Positions 1-7,929 of a DNA stretch of 64,000 nt are shown piece after piece (the first letter of the stretch is position 1; each line of letters opens with the position of its first letter). The position numbers and the translations under genes were made by a program. The DNA lies in the NCBI GenBank assembly GCA_024401335.1, contig JAKSLH010000010.1, positions 1 to 64,000 of the forward strand, read 5' to 3'. This stretch comes from Bacteroidales bacterium. Its GTDB lineage: Bacteria; Bacteroidota; Bacteroidia; Bacteroidales; Marinilabiliaceae. The notes under the pieces were generated by a model. That model had not been told where the DNA came from and ran no database searches. It worked only from the letters and a program-made list of their open reading frames with translations.

Positions 1-1
1 T

Positions 2-49
2 TCGATAGCGGAGCAGATCAATAAAGTGTGTGATTTCATCGAGTCGTAA
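2..49 (+). CDS. C-terminal end of an unidentified gene (partial)
   Basis: One frame is open from the left edge to a TAA stop and encodes the tail SIAEQINKVCDFIES. It is directly followed by a strong hairpin and T-run, which supports a real gene end on this strand. Fifteen residues are too few to name the protein. Confidence 0.5.
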   Translation, partial: SIAEQINKVCDFIES

Positions 50-81
50 GTTCTTTCCAATAAGAATAGACGCAAAATAAA

Positions 82-125
82 AAGCCCCTAAGTGTCATTA
101 TACAACACTTAGGGGCTTCTTTTTT
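82..125 (+). terminator. Rho-independent terminator
   Basis: A perfect 14-bp stem (82-95 with 105-118, core GCCCCTAAGTGT) closes a 9-nt loop and is followed by a T-rich run. It terminates the gene ending at 49. The A-run on the other side may let it work in both directions, but no minus-strand gene points into it within the window. Confidence 0.85.
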
Positions 126-221
126 ACTTCTTGTCATCTACCTTGGTGCTGCCTAACATATAGACACCATGGCGAGCCATGAGAAAGAATTGCGGAAGGA
201 TTACATACCTAAAAATGAGTA

Positions 222-252
222 TTGTGCTAATCGCTGAAAATGTGTAATTTCG
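222..252 (+). promoter_or_regulatory. Probable Bacteroidetes-type promoter
   Basis: TTG at 222-224 and TAATTTCG at 245-252 are 20 nt apart, close to the -33 TTTG / -7 TAnnTTTG consensus with one mismatch in the -7 element. It lies 22 nt upstream of the ATG of the receptor remnant and may now drive the GLUG protein gene at 601. Confidence 0.45.
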
Positions 253-274
253 CATCCGTTGAGAAACGCTGTCG

Positions 275-574
275 ATGCTTAAGATTCATACAACAATATT
301 CATGATGCTGATGTCGGTCGTGGCCGTGTCACAGTCGTTCAAGATAAGCGGCCGGATTGTTGACGCAGAGTCGGGCGATGGGCAAGCAGAAGATCAGCAT
401 CTGCCGTCCGTTTGCCCAAATGGAACGCAAGATAATAATTCGCGACAGCCGTCACTTCACCGTCGGACTCCGTATGAACATGCAGAGCGGCTCGGGCGAC
501 ATGAAAGACGAGGGACAACTGTCTGGCGTCGACACCGACAAGACAGGTATGGCAGTGCAGGAGACGTTTCATAG
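275..574 (+). pseudogene. Decayed outer-membrane receptor remnant (signal peptide + carboxypeptidase-like start, then frameshift)
   Basis: The ATG at 275 opens a signal-peptide-like start (hydrophobic stretch ending near VAVSQS) followed by FKISGRIVDAESGD. This is how the carboxypeptidase-regulatory-like domain of Bacteroidetes TonB-dependent receptors usually begins. After about 30 codons the frame becomes arginine-rich nonsense. The +1 frame from about 380 instead reads RKIIIRDSRHFTVGLRM and then a polar tail, like the last strands of an outer-membrane barrel. The simplest reading is a receptor gene that lost its middle by an internal deletion, leaving start and end in different frames. The family assignment is inference from short motifs; the frame break is visible directly. 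Confidence 0.5.
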
Positions 575-600
575 GAAAACAAACAAAACAGATAAAAAAT

Positions 601-1803
601 ATGAAGAAATTATTCACGCTTTTTGTGGTTCTTGGTGCGGCATTCAACGCCATGGCAGACAATGTTTATGGCTTTGCAGGTAGCGGTACTGAAGCCGACC
701 CATACAAGATTAGTTCGGCTAGCGATTTCACAACTCTCGCTGCGAAGATTACTTCCGACAACACTGGTGCAGGCGAGTATTTTATATTGACTGCCGACAT
801 CAATTTCGGCGGCACTGAAGCAAACCCTGTGCAGTTTCCATCGGTTGCAAGAGCTGCTATCACTAATCTCACTACTGTTGCCTGGGGTTTCCAGGGCGTG
901 ATTGACGGTAATGACAAGAGAATAAGCGGCATATATCATACAAAATGCGACCGTGATGTACAAGGACAGTTCAATGCTCTTATCTCTTCGCTCGGCGAAG
1001 GTGGCGTGGTAAAGAACATGATTTTCACCGAGAACAATTATGTCAATACACATCAATATGTGGCACCTTTTGTTTGTGTCAATTATGGAGGATTTGTTGA
1101 AGACTGCACCAATTATGCCGATATCACTTCGGTTGGCATGGCAGCTGCGGGCATCTGCTCTTATATTGTCAAGGGGAAAGGTGTCGTGAGAAATTGCACT
1201 AACTATGGTGATATTGTAGCTTCTTCATACGCGGCTGGCATTGTTGGTGGTAGTCAGTCAGGAGCATCGGTGGGCACAACAGATGCAGCATACGCGAACG
1301 TTATAGTTGATCATTGCGTTAATTATGGCAATTGCTCTTCGACTAATGGGACAGGCGCTGCAGGTATTGTAGGTATGTTTAGCGGTGTGGTCACCAATTG
1401 CACAAATAACGCTAATATTAATGATCCCAAGGGGAAATATATTGCCGGCATCGCGGCTAGCATGTCCTATGTCGCTGGCGTCAGTGGTAATGTCAACAAT
1501 GGAGATATTACGGGTTCCAACTATGTAAGTGGCATCGTCAGTTATATCGCTAAAGGCAACAACGAAGATGTCGACTTTTCCGACAATATTAATAATGGTC
1601 TGATTGTTGGGACAGGTGAGAATTGCGGACCAATATTTGGTGGCGGCGTGCGTACATCTCAGATAATAACAGCTGTCAACGAACTAGTCGTGCCATCCAT
1701 TGCCGACGACAATGCTCCATGCTACAATCTCGCAGGTCAGCGTGTCGATCGTTGGACCAAGGGCATTGTGATTCAGAATGGCAAGAAGTTTATCAACAAG
1801 TAA
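601..1803 (+). CDS. Secreted GLUG-repeat protein with Prevotella-type C-terminal tail
   Basis: This 400-residue protein starts with a signal peptide (MKKLFTLFVVLGAAFNAMA). Its body is a chain of short Gly/Asn-rich repeats such as NYGDI, AAGIVG and CTNYADI, typical of GLUG-motif beta-helical surface proteins. The last 30 residues (CYNLAGQRVDRWTKGIVI, then NGKKFINK) match the tail seen on many Prevotella exported proteins and thought to act in secretion or sorting. No catalytic motif is visible, so an adhesive or structural surface role is most likely. The M16 peptidase gene starts 5 nt after its stop, so the two are probably co-transcribed. Ligand and substrate cannot be inferred. Confidence 0.75.
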   Translation: MKKLFTLFVVLGAAFNAMADNVYGFAGSGTEADPYKISSASDFTTLAAKITSDNTGAGEYFILTADINFGGTEANPVQFPSVARAAITNLTTVAWGFQGVIDGNDKRISGIYHTKCDRDVQGQFNALISSLGEGGVVKNMIFTENNYVNTHQYVAPFVCVNYGGFVEDCTNYADITSVGMAAAGICSYIVKGKGVVRNCTNYGDIVASSYAAGIVGGSQSGASVGTTDAAYANVIVDHCVNYGNCSSTNGTGAAGIVGMFSGVVTNCTNNANINDPKGKYIAGIAASMSYVAGVSGNVNNGDITGSNYVSGIVSYIAKGNNEDVDFSDNINNGLIVGTGENCGPIFGGGVRTSQIITAVNELVVPSIADDNAPCYNLAGQRVDRWTKGIVIQNGKKFINK

Positions 1804-1808
1804 AGAAA

Positions 1809-4649
1809 GTGAATAGATTCTTCTATACGTTGGTTGCGCTGATAGCAGGAGTCACTGCCGTCAGCGCACAACCTTTACCTAAGGACACGGCAATTCGTGT
1901 GGGACATCTTCCTAACGGATTGACGTATTATATCCGTCATAACAATCAGACACCGGGACAGGCTGACTTCTATATTGCTCAGCGTGTCGGGTCAATCCTT
2001 GAGGACAAAGATCAGCGAGGCCTTGCGCATTTCCTCGAACACATGGCCTTTAACGGTTCGGAGCATTTCCCTGATGGCAATGCCGGTCAGCGATCTATCC
2101 GTAACTGGTGTGAACGTAACGGCATAAAGTTCGGCACCGACCTTAACGCCTCAACCGGCATCGACCGTACGATCTATAACATATCAAATGCACCTGTCGC
2201 AAAGAGTGGTGTGACCGACACCTGCTTGCTTATACTGTGCGACTGGAGTCACTCGCTGCTGCTGAAAGACGAGGAGATCGACAATGAACGTGGCATCATA
2301 CATGAAGAATGGCGAACAAGGCGTTCGGGCATGGCTTGGCAACGTATCATGGAAGAAGCCATGTCTGTCATATATAAAGGGTCGAAATACGAGGACTGCC
2401 TTCCTATCGGTTCTATGGATGTGGTTGACAAATTCCCACACGAGGCACTGCGTCGTTACTACGACAAATGGTATCGTCCGGATCTGCAGGCTGTCATTGT
2501 AGTAGGCGATATAGATGTAGATGATGTCGAACATAAGATATGCAGCCTCTTCTCTTCTATACCATCAGCCGACAATAAGGCTCAACGCATCTACTATCCT
2601 GTAGCAGACAATGATGAGATGATAGTATACTCAAAAGCCGACAGCGAGCAACCGACGATGAACATGCAGCTTTTCATGAAACATGATGCAACTGCACGTA
2701 GTGAGCGTGACTCGCATGCCGATTTTGCCGACGATTACAAGTCGCGACTCGCCATGTTCATACTACGTCAACGTCTGGCCGAACTGACCAATAATCATAA
2801 GCCTGCAGTCATGTCAAGCAATGTGCGAAATGGTCGATTCTACATCACCGATGAAAAAAATGCATTTTCAATTTCAATAGGCCTCAAGCCCGAGAACCCA
2901 CAGGCAGGTATTGACGCCGTAATGGAGGTTGTAGAAAAAGCCCGCAGATATGGCGTTACTGAAGCCGAATTTGAGCACGCGAAGATGCAGCACAATGTCA
3001 ACCTCGAGCATCGTATCGACACAAAAGACAAGACAAACAATTCGGAATACATAGGCAAAATAGTCAACCATTTCTGCGACAACAGCCACCTCATGTCTAT
3101 CGAGCAGGAAGCTGACATAGAACATGCTCTGATGGATAGCGTCACCATAGAGGAAGTCAATCAGACTCTGAAAGACATCATCTTTGAGGATACTACAGGC
3201 AGGAATCAGATCATAGTGGTATATGGACCTAACGTCTTCAACGGACAGGCATATTCGATGCCAACGAATGAGCAACTCAAATCGTGGGTGCTCGAAGCCG
3301 AGAGACGTGACTATGTCAACGATATCGTCAACACTCCTATCGACCGCAAGTTCATCAAGAAACTGCCAAAGAAGGGTCAGATTATTGCTCGAAATGATTT
3401 TGGCAATGACTATACCCAGTATGTCTTGTCAAATGGCATCAACGTATATGCACGTCCGTCCGAACTCGAACCCAACCGTCTGACTATAAAAATGTTTAGA
3501 GAAGGCGGGCATGCGTTGTATGGACTCGAAGACATACCTTCACTGACTATATTGCAGACCGTCATCAATCAAAGTGGCGCCGCTGATTTTGACCATCTAA
3601 TGCTTGAAAAAAAGCGTGCAGGCAAAGCTCTTCGTGTCACTCCGTTTATGCGTAGTGAAGAGGAAGGCATAGAGGGCGTATGTGCAGCTTCTGATTTCAA
3701 GACGTGGCTCGAAGTGGCTTATCTTTTTGCTACGCAGCCACGCAAGGATGACAAGGCATTCTGTAGCATAATTGATCGTCAGCGCTCGATGCTCGGCAAT
3801 AGGACTGCCAGTCCTATGGTAGTGTTTAACGATTCTCTGCGCAGTGCGAAATACTCAAATACCGAACGTATCGAACCTCTCAATCTGGCGACAATCGACC
3901 GCGTGTCCCATGACCGCATAATGCAGATCTATAAAGAGCGCTTCAAAAACATGGCAGGCATGTCGCTTATCGTTACAGGCGATATACGTACAGAAGAATT
4001 CGAAGAGCTTATTTGCCAGTATGTGGCCTCTCTTCCGGGCAACCGCAAACGCCCTGTGGCAACCAAGGCACCGAAAGAGAATTATACCGATTACCGTCGT
4101 GGCGGTTATACAAACGTATTTGAATATGAACAGCAGACACCTTCTGCTCTGACAGAACTGACATATTTTGTGGATATGCCATATACAAGCGACAATGACA
4201 TTCGACTGGACGTATTGTCGCAAATGCTGAAGACAATATATACCGAAACAGTGCGTGAACAGATGAGTGGTGTATATGGAGTTGCCGTCTCTACTAAGAA
4301 TTGGAGCACACCAGCTGACGGATTGTCACTTGCCATCAATTTCAGGTGTGATCCAGACAAATACCAGAGTATCCTTAACGAGGTTGAGAGACAACTGCGT
4401 AATCTTGCAGACCATGGACCATCGGAGGAATTACTTCAGAACATCAAAGAGTATGAACGGAAGTACTATGACCGTATCATACGAACCAACGGATGGTGGG
4501 AATATGTATGTTATCATAAGTTAGCTGATGGCATTGACTTTAACGACTCATATCTCGAACGTATTGATGCACTGACAGCACAGGATATTCAATTGTTGTG
4601 TAGGTCAATACTTGATGCAGGCAATCGAATTCAGGTAACCATGAAATGA
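1809..4649 (+). CDS. M16 family zinc metallopeptidase (insulinase/pitrilysin-like), exported
   Basis: The protein has 946 residues from a GTG start at 1809. This start gives a clean signal peptide (VNRFFYTLVALIAGV...SAQ), while the open frame upstream overlaps the GLUG gene and is not protein-like. The inverted zinc motif HFLEH is at residues 74-78, in the family context RGLAHFLEHMAFNG, and the downstream helix with the third zinc ligand region reads ERGIIHEEW. The length fits the usual two-lobed M16 peptidase with tandem active and inactive halves. Action in the periplasm or outer membrane on peptides is inferred from family and signal peptide. It is a paralogue of the gene at 23902. Its stop overlaps the start of the FMN-binding gene as ATGA, indicating translational coupling. 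Confidence 0.88.
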   Translation: MNRFFYTLVALIAGVTAVSAQPLPKDTAIRVGHLPNGLTYYIRHNNQTPGQADFYIAQRVGSILEDKDQRGLAHFLEHMAFNGSEHFPDGNAGQRSIRNWCERNGIKFGTDLNASTGIDRTIYNISNAPVAKSGVTDTCLLILCDWSHSLLLKDEEIDNERGIIHEEWRTRRSGMAWQRIMEEAMSVIYKGSKYEDCLPIGSMDVVDKFPHEALRRYYDKWYRPDLQAVIVVGDIDVDDVEHKICSLFSSIPSADNKAQRIYYPVADNDEMIVYSKADSEQPTMNMQLFMKHDATARSERDSHADFADDYKSRLAMFILRQRLAELTNNHKPAVMSSNVRNGRFYITDEKNAFSISIGLKPENPQAGIDAVMEVVEKARRYGVTEAEFEHAKMQHNVNLEHRIDTKDKTNNSEYIGKIVNHFCDNSHLMSIEQEADIEHALMDSVTIEEVNQTLKDIIFEDTTGRNQIIVVYGPNVFNGQAYSMPTNEQLKSWVLEAERRDYVNDIVNTPIDRKFIKKLPKKGQIIARNDFGNDYTQYVLSNGINVYARPSELEPNRLTIKMFREGGHALYGLEDIPSLTILQTVINQSGAADFDHLMLEKKRAGKALRVTPFMRSEEEGIEGVCAASDFKTWLEVAYLFATQPRKDDKAFCSIIDRQRSMLGNRTASPMVVFNDSLRSAKYSNTERIEPLNLATIDRVSHDRIMQIYKERFKNMAGMSLIVTGDIRTEEFEELICQYVASLPGNRKRPVATKAPKENYTDYRRGGYTNVFEYEQQTPSALTELTYFVDMPYTSDNDIRLDVLSQMLKTIYTETVREQMSGVYGVAVSTKNWSTPADGLSLAINFRCDPDKYQSILNEVERQLRNLADHGPSEELLQNIKEYERKYYDRIIRTNGWWEYVCYHKLADGIDFNDSYLERIDALTAQDIQLLCRSILDAGNRIQVTMK

Positions 4650-5056
4650 TGAGAATGATGAAAATTATAAAACTCACTTCTACGTTTTTGGCGTTGGTGT
4701 GTCTCATGATAGCAGCCATACCTGATAGCGTAATGACTAGAGATGGCGACGTTTACATTATAAACACGACTACTCTTTGCGACAAAAAGGGATTCAAGAG
4801 CAATACGCCACTTGAGGTCTACATCAAGAACGAACAAGTCATAAAGATTAAGGCACTTCCTAATGAAGAGAGCAAAGGCTACTTTAATCCTATGACAAGG
4901 AAGCTTTTCCCTCTTTACGAAAACCTAAAGGTCGGCAAGGCAAAGTCGTTGTCAGCAGACACTTCTGTTGATGCTATTACAGGAGCGACGTTCAGCGGCA
5001 ATGCTGTGCAGGCGAATATCAATGCTGCATTAGTTTATTACAAGGAACATAAATAG
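4646..5056 (+). CDS. Exported FMN-binding domain protein
   Basis: This 136-residue protein has an N-terminal hydrophobic segment (LTSTFLALVCLMIAAI) and ends with DAITGATFSGNAVQANI. That is the S/D-x-x-TGAT motif of FMN_bind domains (RnfG/NqrC type), whose threonine receives FMN covalently through ApbE. The domain fills nearly the whole mature protein, so it is a minimal flavin carrier with no electron-transfer partner encoded next to it. It starts inside the stop codon of the M16 gene (ATGA), so the two are translationally coupled; why a peptidase and a flavoprotein are coupled is unknown. The gene converges on the L,D-transpeptidase with only 6 nt between stops. Confidence 0.75.
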   Translation: MMRMMKIIKLTSTFLALVCLMIAAIPDSVMTRDGDVYIINTTTLCDKKGFKSNTPLEVYIKNEQVIKIKALPNEESKGYFNPMTRKLFPLYENLKVGKAKSLSADTSVDAITGATFSGNAVQANINAALVYYKEHK

Positions 5057-5062
5057 GTGATA

Positions 5063-5710
5063 TCAGTCGGGAAGAATAGTCACCTGCATGCCACAGTAGG
5101 CATAGTTTTCCTTTAGACTGATAATATCGGCATCACGGAGGCGGATACATCCTTCACTGGCACGGCCAGGAACCGTCTGCTCGTTGCCAGTGGAGCCATG
5201 AATACCTATACCTCGGAAACCTGTCTGCAGTCGAAGGAACCAATGTCCATAGGCTTTGATACTGCCACGGCCGTCGCCAAAGTCGTGGCGCCACGACGAC
5301 GCATCATTGATTTCGGTGATGACAAACGGGTGTTCGGCAGGTGATTCGGGAGTACGCATATCGCCTGCCATCTGCTTGTTGCCCTTGTTGAGGCTGAGGC
5401 AAACAGGATAGTGGGCTATGAGAGCATCGGGTTCGCCAGCACGATGTTCGTAAACATAGAGGCGAAGATCCTTCTTAGATACAATGATATAGCCATTATG
5501 CTTGTCGCGCATAGTATCATATACGACAGCATGATCGGGACGCAGACTGACGTGAGCTATTTTGCCACCTGGCATATCGATGGTAGTCATCGGCAGTTCG
5601 GGCGACACGACAGCGGGTTTGGCATCGGGATTTACGTTGGCAGCATAGGGCATGGCAGACAGAGCTGCGACAGCAGCAACAACGACAAACAGAATCTTTC
5701 TCATATACAT
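5063..5710 (-). CDS. L,D-transpeptidase (YkuD family), exported
   Basis: The protein has 215 residues with a signal peptide (KILFVVVAAVAALSAM). The YkuD domain occupies roughly residues 72-213. The catalytic signature is complete: GIHGSTG with His171 and the S-x-G-C motif ASEGCIRLRD with nucleophile Cys188. Family members cross-link peptidoglycan stem peptides (3-3 bonds) or attach proteins to the wall from the periplasm. A second in-frame ATG at 5704 is an equally good start. It is a single-gene unit, divergent from the DUF4249 array and convergent with the FMN-binding gene. Confidence 0.88.
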   Translation of the reverse strand: MYMRKILFVVVAAVAALSAMPYAANVNPDAKPAVVSPELPMTTIDMPGGKIAHVSLRPDHAVVYDTMRDKHNGYIIVSKKDLRLYVYEHRAGEPDALIAHYPVCLSLNKGNKQMAGDMRTPESPAEHPFVITEINDASSWRHDFGDGRGSIKAYGHWFLRLQTGFRGIGIHGSTGNEQTVPGRASEGCIRLRDADIISLKENYAYCGMQVTILPD

Positions 5711-5823
5711 ATCTTGTTTAGTGATGTTTGTTTTATGGCAAACGAGCCAAGCCGCATTTTATTGTGTCATTTTGTTGCAAAGAAATTTGTCCTAAAACAA
5801 TAGACAATTATTCATATATTCAC

Positions 5824-5831
5824 TACATTTG
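5824..5831 (+). promoter_or_regulatory. -7 element upstream of the DUF4249 array
   Basis: TACATTTG matches the Bacteroidetes TAnnTTTG -7 consensus. It sits 47 nt upstream of the first lipoprotein ATG; no good -33 TTG lies at the usual 19-21 nt spacing. Copies 2 and 3 have no equivalent element, so this is the only evident promoter for the array and the receptor. Confidence 0.5.
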
Positions 5832-5878
5832 CAATACAAACAGATAGTGAATTTTCCAATCGTTACAAAAGTACGGCA

Positions 5879-6763
5879 ATGAAGCTGATTAATATTATCT
5901 CTGCGTGCTGTCTATATATGCTCACAAGCTGCGTCGAGAAATTTGACATTGATATCAATGGCCATTCCGAACTTTTTGTCATTGATGCCATGGTAACAGA
6001 CTTCGACAGTGTCCAGACTGTTTATATTCGACGCGAACGAGAATCATTAGATTATTATGATCGAATAAAATATCCACCAATAGAAAACGCAACAGTACAT
6101 ATTGAGGATAACGACGGATGGAGTGCATATTTTGAAGATGACAGTGAAGAACATGATATGAGTGAGGGGCATTGTTTTTGGCTCAAAGGTCACAAGTTTG
6201 AGTCAGGTCGCACCTATACTATTACAGTACGCGTTGGTGACCGCGAATTCAAGGCTACAGAAACAATGGTTCCCTTGCCGGATGTTGACGGACTGAAATT
6301 CTACGCCAAAGACACAAAGGATGGTGAAATATCATACAATCCTATTCTATACTTCAGAGACAATCAGCCTAACGTCGACAATTACTATCTGTTTTATCAC
6401 GATCTCAACAGAAACTGGTCAGCATGCCGATATGCTTCTATACAGAGACTAAGCGACGAAGGCCTACGTGGCGATTTAGAAGGGATTGTGCTGGAATTAG
6501 GTCTTGGTGCAGAATGGTTCTTAGATACAAATATCTCTTTTGGAGAATACTACAGCTACTCTATAATGACCATCAGTAAAACAAACTACGATTATTTCGG
6601 CGTAATGGCCGACCAAATAAATAGTGACGGAGGAATATATAAGCCGACACCAACTTCTCCCGTCACCAACTTTAGCGGGAAAGACGTACAAGGCCAGTTC
6701 ATTGCTGCCTCAGGAATAGAGTTTTACGATTATATAACAGAAGACAAGGTGGTAGAGAGATGA
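5879..6763 (+). CDS. DUF4249-type lipoprotein, tandem copy 1
   Basis: This 294-residue lipoprotein has the lipobox LTSC with Cys18. Its start (CVEKFDIDINGHSELFVIDAMVTD) and beta-rich body match DUF4249, a Bacteroidetes family usually encoded beside a TonB-dependent receptor and thought to be a surface partner of it. Residues 1 to about 165 and 224 to 270 are almost identical to copies 2 and 3. Residues about 168-223 differ strongly (FYHDLNRNWSACRYAS here) and are three codons shorter than in the other copies. A 48-codon ORF starts inside its stop codon (ATGA). The family call rests on N-terminal features and context. Confidence 0.75.
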   Translation: MKLINIISACCLYMLTSCVEKFDIDINGHSELFVIDAMVTDFDSVQTVYIRRERESLDYYDRIKYPPIENATVHIEDNDGWSAYFEDDSEEHDMSEGHCFWLKGHKFESGRTYTITVRVGDREFKATETMVPLPDVDGLKFYAKDTKDGEISYNPILYFRDNQPNVDNYYLFYHDLNRNWSACRYASIQRLSDEGLRGDLEGIVLELGLGAEWFLDTNISFGEYYSYSIMTISKTNYDYFGVMADQINSDGGIYKPTPTSPVTNFSGKDVQGQFIAASGIEFYDYITEDKVVER

Positions 6764-6906
6764 TGAATATATTACTCATGCAAAATAGTCGTTGTGGAGT
6801 AAAACAAACTCCAACATTGCTGCTTAACGGGCATCCATTGCGCAAGCCCAATAATATTAATCACATTATAAACCAAATAGAAAGAGCATTAAATGAAGCT
6901 GATTAG
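6760..6906 (+). pseudogene. 48-codon thioredoxin-like ORF in spacer 1 (probable gene remnant)
   Basis: The ORF starts at the ATG overlapping the stop of copy 1 and ends 14 nt inside copy 2. The translation contains CGVKQTPTLLLNGHPL followed by an amphipathic helix (NNINHIINQIERALN). V-x-x-TPT-x-x-x-NG is the cis-proline region of thioredoxin/DsbA-fold proteins, and the helix fits their C-terminal end. The piece is too short to fold as a thioredoxin and has no CxxC. It may be the relic 3' end of a DsbA/thioredoxin-like gene carried in with the duplicated lipoprotein, or a small translated coupler. Function unknown. Confidence 0.4.
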
Positions 6907-7786
6907 TATTATCTCTGCGTGCTGTCTATATATGCTCACAAGTTGCGTCGAGAAATTTGACATTGATATCAATGGCCATTCCGAACTTTTTGTCATTGAT
7001 GCCATGGTAACAGACTTCGACAGTGTCCAGACTGTTTATATTCGACGCGAACGAGAATCATTAGATTATTATGATCGAATAAAATATCCACCAATAGAAA
7101 ACGCAACAGTACATATTGAGGATAACGACGGATGGAGTGCATATTTTGAAGATGACAGTGAAGAACATGATATGAGTGAGGGGCATTGTTTTTGGCTCAA
7201 AGGTCACAAGTTTGAGTCAGGTCGCACCTATACTATTACAGTACGCGTTGGTGACCGCGAATTCAAGGCCACCGAGACGATGGTTCCTCTGCCGAATGTT
7301 GACGGACTGAAGTTCTACGCCAAAGATACAAAGGACGGTGAAATATCATACAATCCTATTATATATTTCAGAGACAATCAGCCTAACGTTGACAATTACT
7401 ATCTGTTCACAGAAGGAGGCGCTGTGGCGTTAAGAAATGGTTCACAATGCCGTTACGTACCAATACAAAGACTTAGTGACAAAGGATTTCGTGACGATCT
7501 GGATGGAATAGTTTTTGAATTAGGCCTTGGTGCCGAATGGTTTATGGCAACCAACATCTACATAGGAGGCAACTACTACTACTCTATAATGACCATCAGT
7601 AAAACAAACTACGATTATTTCGGCGTAATGGCCGACCAAATAAATAGTGACGGAGGAATATATAAGCCGACACCAACTTCTCCCGTCACCAACTTTAGCG
7701 GGAAAGACGTACAAGGCCAGTTCATTGCTGCCTCAGGAATAGAGTTTTACGATTATATAACAGAAGACAAGGTGGTAGAGAGATGA
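6893..7786 (+). CDS. DUF4249-type lipoprotein, tandem copy 2
   Basis: This 297-residue lipoprotein has the same signal peptide and lipobox (LTSC) as copy 1, with one change in the first 20 residues (Asn5 to Ser). The variable core reads FTEGGAVALRNGSQCRY and FMATNIYIGGNYYYS. The 3' end and the downstream spacer are identical to those of copy 1, while codons 125-165 share silent changes with copy 3, so the gene is a mosaic of its neighbours. There is no promoter-like element in the spacer; expression probably depends on read-through from copy 1. Role as for copy 1. Confidence 0.75.
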   Translation: MKLISIISACCLYMLTSCVEKFDIDINGHSELFVIDAMVTDFDSVQTVYIRRERESLDYYDRIKYPPIENATVHIEDNDGWSAYFEDDSEEHDMSEGHCFWLKGHKFESGRTYTITVRVGDREFKATETMVPLPNVDGLKFYAKDTKDGEISYNPIIYFRDNQPNVDNYYLFTEGGAVALRNGSQCRYVPIQRLSDKGFRDDLDGIVFELGLGAEWFMATNIYIGGNYYYSIMTISKTNYDYFGVMADQINSDGGIYKPTPTSPVTNFSGKDVQGQFIAASGIEFYDYITEDKVVER

Positions 7787-7929
7787 TGAATATATTACTC
7801 ATGCAAAATAGTCGTTGTGGAGTAAAACAAACTCCAACATTGCTGCTTAACGGGCATCCATTGCGCAAGCCCAATAATATTAATCACATTATAAACCAAA
7901 TAGAAAGAGCATTAAATGAAGCTGATTAG
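7783..7929 (+). pseudogene. 48-codon thioredoxin-like ORF in spacer 2 (second copy)
   Basis: It is identical to the ORF at 6760-6906 and lies exactly 1023 bp downstream, again overlapping the stop of the preceding lipoprotein gene and the start of the next. Since both copies are identical, preservation may only reflect recent duplication and not selection. Confidence 0.4.

Noticed and set aside
1623-1808. Upstream extension of the M16 peptidase frame
   Set aside because: It overlaps the GLUG gene, has no signal peptide and is Arg/Cys/Ser-rich; the GTG at 1809 gives a clean signal sequence.
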